Shown here in pieces: positions 51,877 to 54,652 of a stretch of DNA of 54,652 nt (its first letter is position 1; each line of letters begins with the position of its first letter). The translations under genes and the position numbers were made by a program. The notes beneath the pieces were generated by a model, which was not told the origin of the DNA, ran no database searches, and saw only the letters and a program-made list of their open reading frames with translations. Source of the stretch: Bacteroidales bacterium (GTDB taxonomy: Bacteria > Bacteroidota > Bacteroidia > Bacteroidales > P3); NCBI GenBank assembly GCA_017429685.1, contig JAFROL010000016.1, positions 1 through 54,652 on the forward strand. The letters are read 5' to 3'.

Positions 51877-53226
51877 ATGACACTGAAAGAGATACTTCAG
51901 CACCTGAAACAATACTTCAACCTGCGGCCGCACAAGGAGGACGAATCTGAGATTATCGATCAGATAAACAGCGGCATAACCTTCCGCGGCGGCAACCTGT
52001 GGGTGCTCATCTTCGCCATCCTCATTGCCTCGCTGGGACTCAACGTCAACTCGACGGCGGTCATCATCGGCGCAATGCTCATCTCGCCTCTGATGGGACC
52101 CATCATCGGTATGGGTTTCGCACTGGGCACCAACGACTTGGATATGCTGAAGCGGGCAGCCAAGAACTACGCCATCTCGACGCTCATCAGCATTCTGACG
52201 GCAACGCTCTACTGGTTCCTGACGCCGCTGAGCGACGCCCAGTCGGAGCTGCTGGCGCGTACCTCGCCGACGCTCTACGACGTGCTGATAGCCTTCTGCG
52301 GCGGCGCGGCCGGCATCATAGCCCTCTGCACCAAAGGCAAGAGCAACGTCATCCCCGGCGTGGCCATCGCCACGGCCCTGATGCCGCCGCTGTGCACGGC
52401 CGGTTTCGGCCTCGGCACGGGCCACATAATGTACTTTCTTGGAGCCTTTTACCTCTTTTTCATCAACACCGTCTTCATCTGCCTGGCCACCCTGGGCGGC
52501 GTAAAGCTGATGCACTTCAAGAAGAAGGTCTTCCTCACCCCCGAACGCGAACGCCGCGTGCGCCAAATAGTCACAACGGTGGTCGTCGTGACGATGATTC
52601 CCGCAGCCATCGTCACCGCCAACATCGTGAAAAAGAGCATCTTCGACAGCAACGTCAGCCGCTTTGTCAAAAACGAGCTCTCGCAGACAGGCACGCAGGT
52701 GATTTCGACCGATGTCGACAAGGAGAACCTGACGCTGCGCGTGGTGGCCGTGGGACGCGAGTTTGGCGATGCAGCCATCCGCCAGGCCGAGAGCCAAATG
52801 GGCAACTACAGCCTCGACAAGTACCGGCTGACCATCATCCAGGGTGCCCAGTCGGACAGCATCCTGCTGCTCAACAACAAGTTGAGCCAGATCAGCGCCA
52901 GCCGCGAAGAGGAGCACCGGCGGATGCAGGAACTGTCGCAACAGGTAGGCCAATACGAGAGCCGCCTGGCCGAATACGCCCGCCTGGAGACCATCAACAG
53001 CGAGATTGCCAGCGAGTTGCCTATCCTCTTCCCCGCCATCGAAAGCATCAGCCTGTCGCGCCAGTCCGGCGAGACCGACGGCAAACAGCCCGACATCGTT
53101 TCGGCCTACGTCGAGCCCAAGAAAGGCAAATTCGTTCACCCCGACGACGCCCGCCGCCTGCGCCAATGGCTGAAAGCCAGAACCGAGGCCGACAGCATCG
53201 CCCTGTTTGTGGCACGAAGGAAGTGA
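51877..53226 (+). CDS. DUF389 family membrane protein
   Basis: A 449-residue protein starting MTLKEILQHLKQYFNL. The TIGR00341/DUF389 core has GGNLWVLIFAILIASLGLNVNSTAVIIGAMLISPLMGPIIGMGFAL and GIIALCTKGKSNVIPGVAIATALMPPLC, with about six transmembrane helices. The C-terminal third is soluble with a coiled-coil stretch (LLNNKLSQISASREEEHRRMQELSQQ). Function is unknown. The start at 51877 is supported because upstream codons look non-coding. Confidence 0.85.
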   Translation: MTLKEILQHLKQYFNLRPHKEDESEIIDQINSGITFRGGNLWVLIFAILIASLGLNVNSTAVIIGAMLISPLMGPIIGMGFALGTNDLDMLKRAAKNYAISTLISILTATLYWFLTPLSDAQSELLARTSPTLYDVLIAFCGGAAGIIALCTKGKSNVIPGVAIATALMPPLCTAGFGLGTGHIMYFLGAFYLFFINTVFICLATLGGVKLMHFKKKVFLTPERERRVRQIVTTVVVVTMIPAAIVTANIVKKSIFDSNVSRFVKNELSQTGTQVISTDVDKENLTLRVVAVGREFGDAAIRQAESQMGNYSLDKYRLTIIQGAQSDSILLLNNKLSQISASREEEHRRMQELSQQVGQYESRLAEYARLETINSEIASELPILFPAIESISLSRQSGETDGKQPDIVSAYVEPKKGKFVHPDDARRLRQWLKARTEADSIALFVARRK

Positions 53227-53289
53227 AAAACGAGGCACCTGCGCACCAAATATTTTTCGTCAGCCTGGGCAGAAATCAAAAAAAATATG

Positions 53290-53297
53290 TAAATTTG
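53290..53297 (+). promoter_or_regulatory. -7 element upstream of phosphofructokinase
   Basis: TAAATTTG, predicted start near 53305, leader of about 80 bases. Confidence 0.5.
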
Positions 53298-53384
53298 TAA
53301 ATCGTATCAAGAACGCAATGCAACGATAACATTCTAATATCCAAGCAATAATATTCAAATCTAAAGATAACGTAAACACAGAAT

Positions 53385-54485
53385 ATGGCACTGAAACGAG
53401 TAATGGTACTGACCGGTGGCGGCGACTGCCCCGGACTGAACGCCGTGATTCGCGGCATCGTGAAACGCGCCTCGCAGGAAAGCGACTGGGAGGTGGTGGG
53501 ATGCATCGAGTCGTTCAACGGCGTGCTACGCGAACCCACCGAGATTGAAATCCTCGACGAGAAACGCGTCGAAGGTCTTCAGATTCAAGGCGGAACAATA
53601 ATCGGAACAACCAACAAGGGCGGCCCCTTCGCCTGGCCCGTCAAGCAAAGCGACGGCACCTGGACCACCGTGGACCGCAGCGACGAGATGCTGCGCAAAC
53701 TGCAGTATCTGGGCATCGACGCAGTCATCAACATCGGCGGCGACGGCAGCCAGCGCATCTCGCTGGGCCTCTACAACAAGGGACTGAACATCGTCGGCGT
53801 GCCCAAAACCATCGACAACGACCTGTCGATGACCGACTACACCTTTGGTTTCCAGACGGCTGTACAGATCTGTACCGACGCCATCGACAAGCTGGTGACC
53901 ACCGCCGCCAGCCACAACCGCGTATTCATTATGGAGGTGATGGGTCGCGATGCCGGCTGGATAGCCCTCCACAGCGCCATTGCCGGCGGCGCCGACATCT
54001 GCCTAATCCCCGAAATACCCTACGACATCGAGAAGGTCAAAGCCAAGATAGAGCAGCGCTACAACAAGCGCCGCGGCTACTGCATCATCGTCGTCGCCGA
54101 AGGCGCGATGCCCAAGGGCGGCACGGTGACGGGCACCGAGACCGGCGAGGTGGGCTACCAGCACGTCAAGCTGGGAGGCATCGGCGAGCAGCTGGCCGCC
54201 GACCTCAAGGCCGCCGGCGTGGAGCACGACATACGCTACACCATCCTCGGCCACCTGCAGCGCGGCGGAACGCCCATCGCCTTCGACCGCGTGCTGGCCA
54301 CCGAATTCGGCGTGCGCGCTATGGAGTTCGTCCTCGAGGGACGCTTCGGCCAGATGGTGGCCTACCACCACCCCGACATCGTGGGCGTAAGCCTCGAAGA
54401 AGCCGTGCGCACCCCGCATTTCATCGACCCCAACGAGCGTCTGGTCCACACCGCCAAGGGCGTGGGCATCGAAATGGGCGACTGA
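53385..54485 (+). CDS. 6-phosphofructokinase
   Basis: A 366-residue PFK: TGGGDCPGLNAVIRG, NIGGDGSQRIS (118-122), GVPKTIDNDLSMTDYTFGFQTAV, EVMGRDAGWIALHSAI and LGHLQRGGTPIAFDRVLA. GGDGS (Gly at the 104 position of E. coli numbering) favours ATP over PPi as donor, while Lys in PKTIDND (position 124) is the pyrophosphate-type residue. This Gly/Lys combination marks the group III/mixed-substrate ATP-PFKs, reported as lacking the usual allostery. It converts fructose 6-phosphate to the 1,6-bisphosphate. An IS begins about 32 bases after the stop. Confidence 0.93.
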   Translation: MALKRVMVLTGGGDCPGLNAVIRGIVKRASQESDWEVVGCIESFNGVLREPTEIEILDEKRVEGLQIQGGTIIGTTNKGGPFAWPVKQSDGTWTTVDRSDEMLRKLQYLGIDAVINIGGDGSQRISLGLYNKGLNIVGVPKTIDNDLSMTDYTFGFQTAVQICTDAIDKLVTTAASHNRVFIMEVMGRDAGWIALHSAIAGGADICLIPEIPYDIEKVKAKIEQRYNKRRGYCIIVVAEGAMPKGGTVTGTETGEVGYQHVKLGGIGEQLAADLKAAGVEHDIRYTILGHLQRGGTPIAFDRVLATEFGVRAMEFVLEGRFGQMVAYHHPDIVGVSLEEAVRTPHFIDPNERLVHTAKGVGIEMGD

Positions 54486-54517
54486 CTTTAATCCAAGTGT
54501 AAGTTATTATCATTTAA

Positions 54518-54652
54518 GGGGAGTTCTATAAATTAAATAGCTAAATTTCATTTTGTTATATCAATATTTTTTCGTATTTTTGCAGTATTAACAGAAAAAT
54601 ACAGCATCTATGAAATACCGTAATAATCAAGGCATTGGATTATTTGACAAAG
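54518..54652 (+). mobile_element. End of an insertion sequence, cut by the window edge
   Basis: The exact inverted copy of 1-135, beginning with GGGG directly after the phosphofructokinase 3' region. The transposase start and leader face outward to the right. Confidence 0.8.
54610..54652 (+). CDS. Start of a probable transposase (partial)
   Basis: ATG 54610 opens the same 14 codons (MKYRNNQGIGLFDK) as on the other side. The gene continues beyond the window. Confidence 0.5.
   Translation, partial: MKYRNNQGIGLFDK

Noticed and set aside
1-54652. Composite transposon bounded by inverted IS copies
   Set aside because: The interior holds core genes such as ileS, ftsH and cdsA; an assembly break in repeated IS copies explains it better.

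Overview
The window reads as chromosomal DNA of an uncultured member of the Bacteroidetes, most likely Bacteroidales. The signs are many TAnnTTTG (-7) promoters, TonB-dependent receptors with carboxypeptidase-like N-domains, a gingipain-type C25 protease with a type IX secretion tail, a Bacteroidetes-type short arginine decarboxylase, and the gene run rsfS-ftsH-LUD-cdsA-psd. I see no rRNA or tRNA genes, no CRISPR array, no phage and no conjugation genes. Most of the content is ordinary metabolism and envelope biology.

Layout. 1-135 and 54518-54652 are inverted copies of the same end of a transposable element, so the contig very probably stops inside two IS copies. 136-2470 is a scarred accessory strip: a short promoter-hairpins-terminator RNA, an orphan AAA-type ATPase between 28-bp direct repeats, and a decapitated HxlR regulator. 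2473-8377 (minus) holds a flavin-reductase-like lipoprotein, a fumarylacetoacetase-family hydrolase, a DEDDh exonuclease, a four-helix-bundle protein, an acyl-CoA synthetase and a dihydroorotate-dehydrogenase-like protein. 8619-17002 holds a TPR membrane protein, a GH3 glycosidase, two outer membrane proteins, a nucleoside-gate transporter, purE and a kinase-deaminase fusion. 17322-22747 is a co-directional run rsfS, ftsH, LUD, cdsA, psd, RluA-type synthase, followed by the 1268-residue C25 protease. 26878-34192 holds arginine decarboxylase, an FKBP lipoprotein, a beta-helix protein and ileS. 34448-42191 holds a membrane protein, a metal- or heme-type TonB receptor with its His/Cys-rich partner, a HAD lipoprotein and a second TonB-type barrel. 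42270-44777 is an ABC exporter operon with its own GntR/YtrA repressor. 45245-45786 is a ParE-type toxin-antitoxin pair. The rest is an iron alcohol dehydrogenase, a secreted YD-repeat-like protein, CstA, an RNA-type beta-CASP hydrolase, a DUF389 protein and phosphofructokinase.

The most unusual signal is not a gene. Many gaps, and two places inside the GH3 gene, carry small palindromic elements. Their arms are short tandem arrays with a fixed period of 6, 7, 8, 10 or 11 bases. Several share a core close to GACGCGTCAGCC or GCGCCAGCCACTAAC, even when the arms are built from different words. Most intergenic copies start right at, or within a few bases of, a stop codon. The two GH3 copies are each exactly 79 bp (31-bp arm, 17-bp centre, 31-bp arm), sit in the same reading phase and are translated. 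This resembles the lifestyle of Rickettsia palindromic elements. A perfect 99-bp palindrome made of 11-mers (11771-11869) may belong to the same class. I do not recognise this family.
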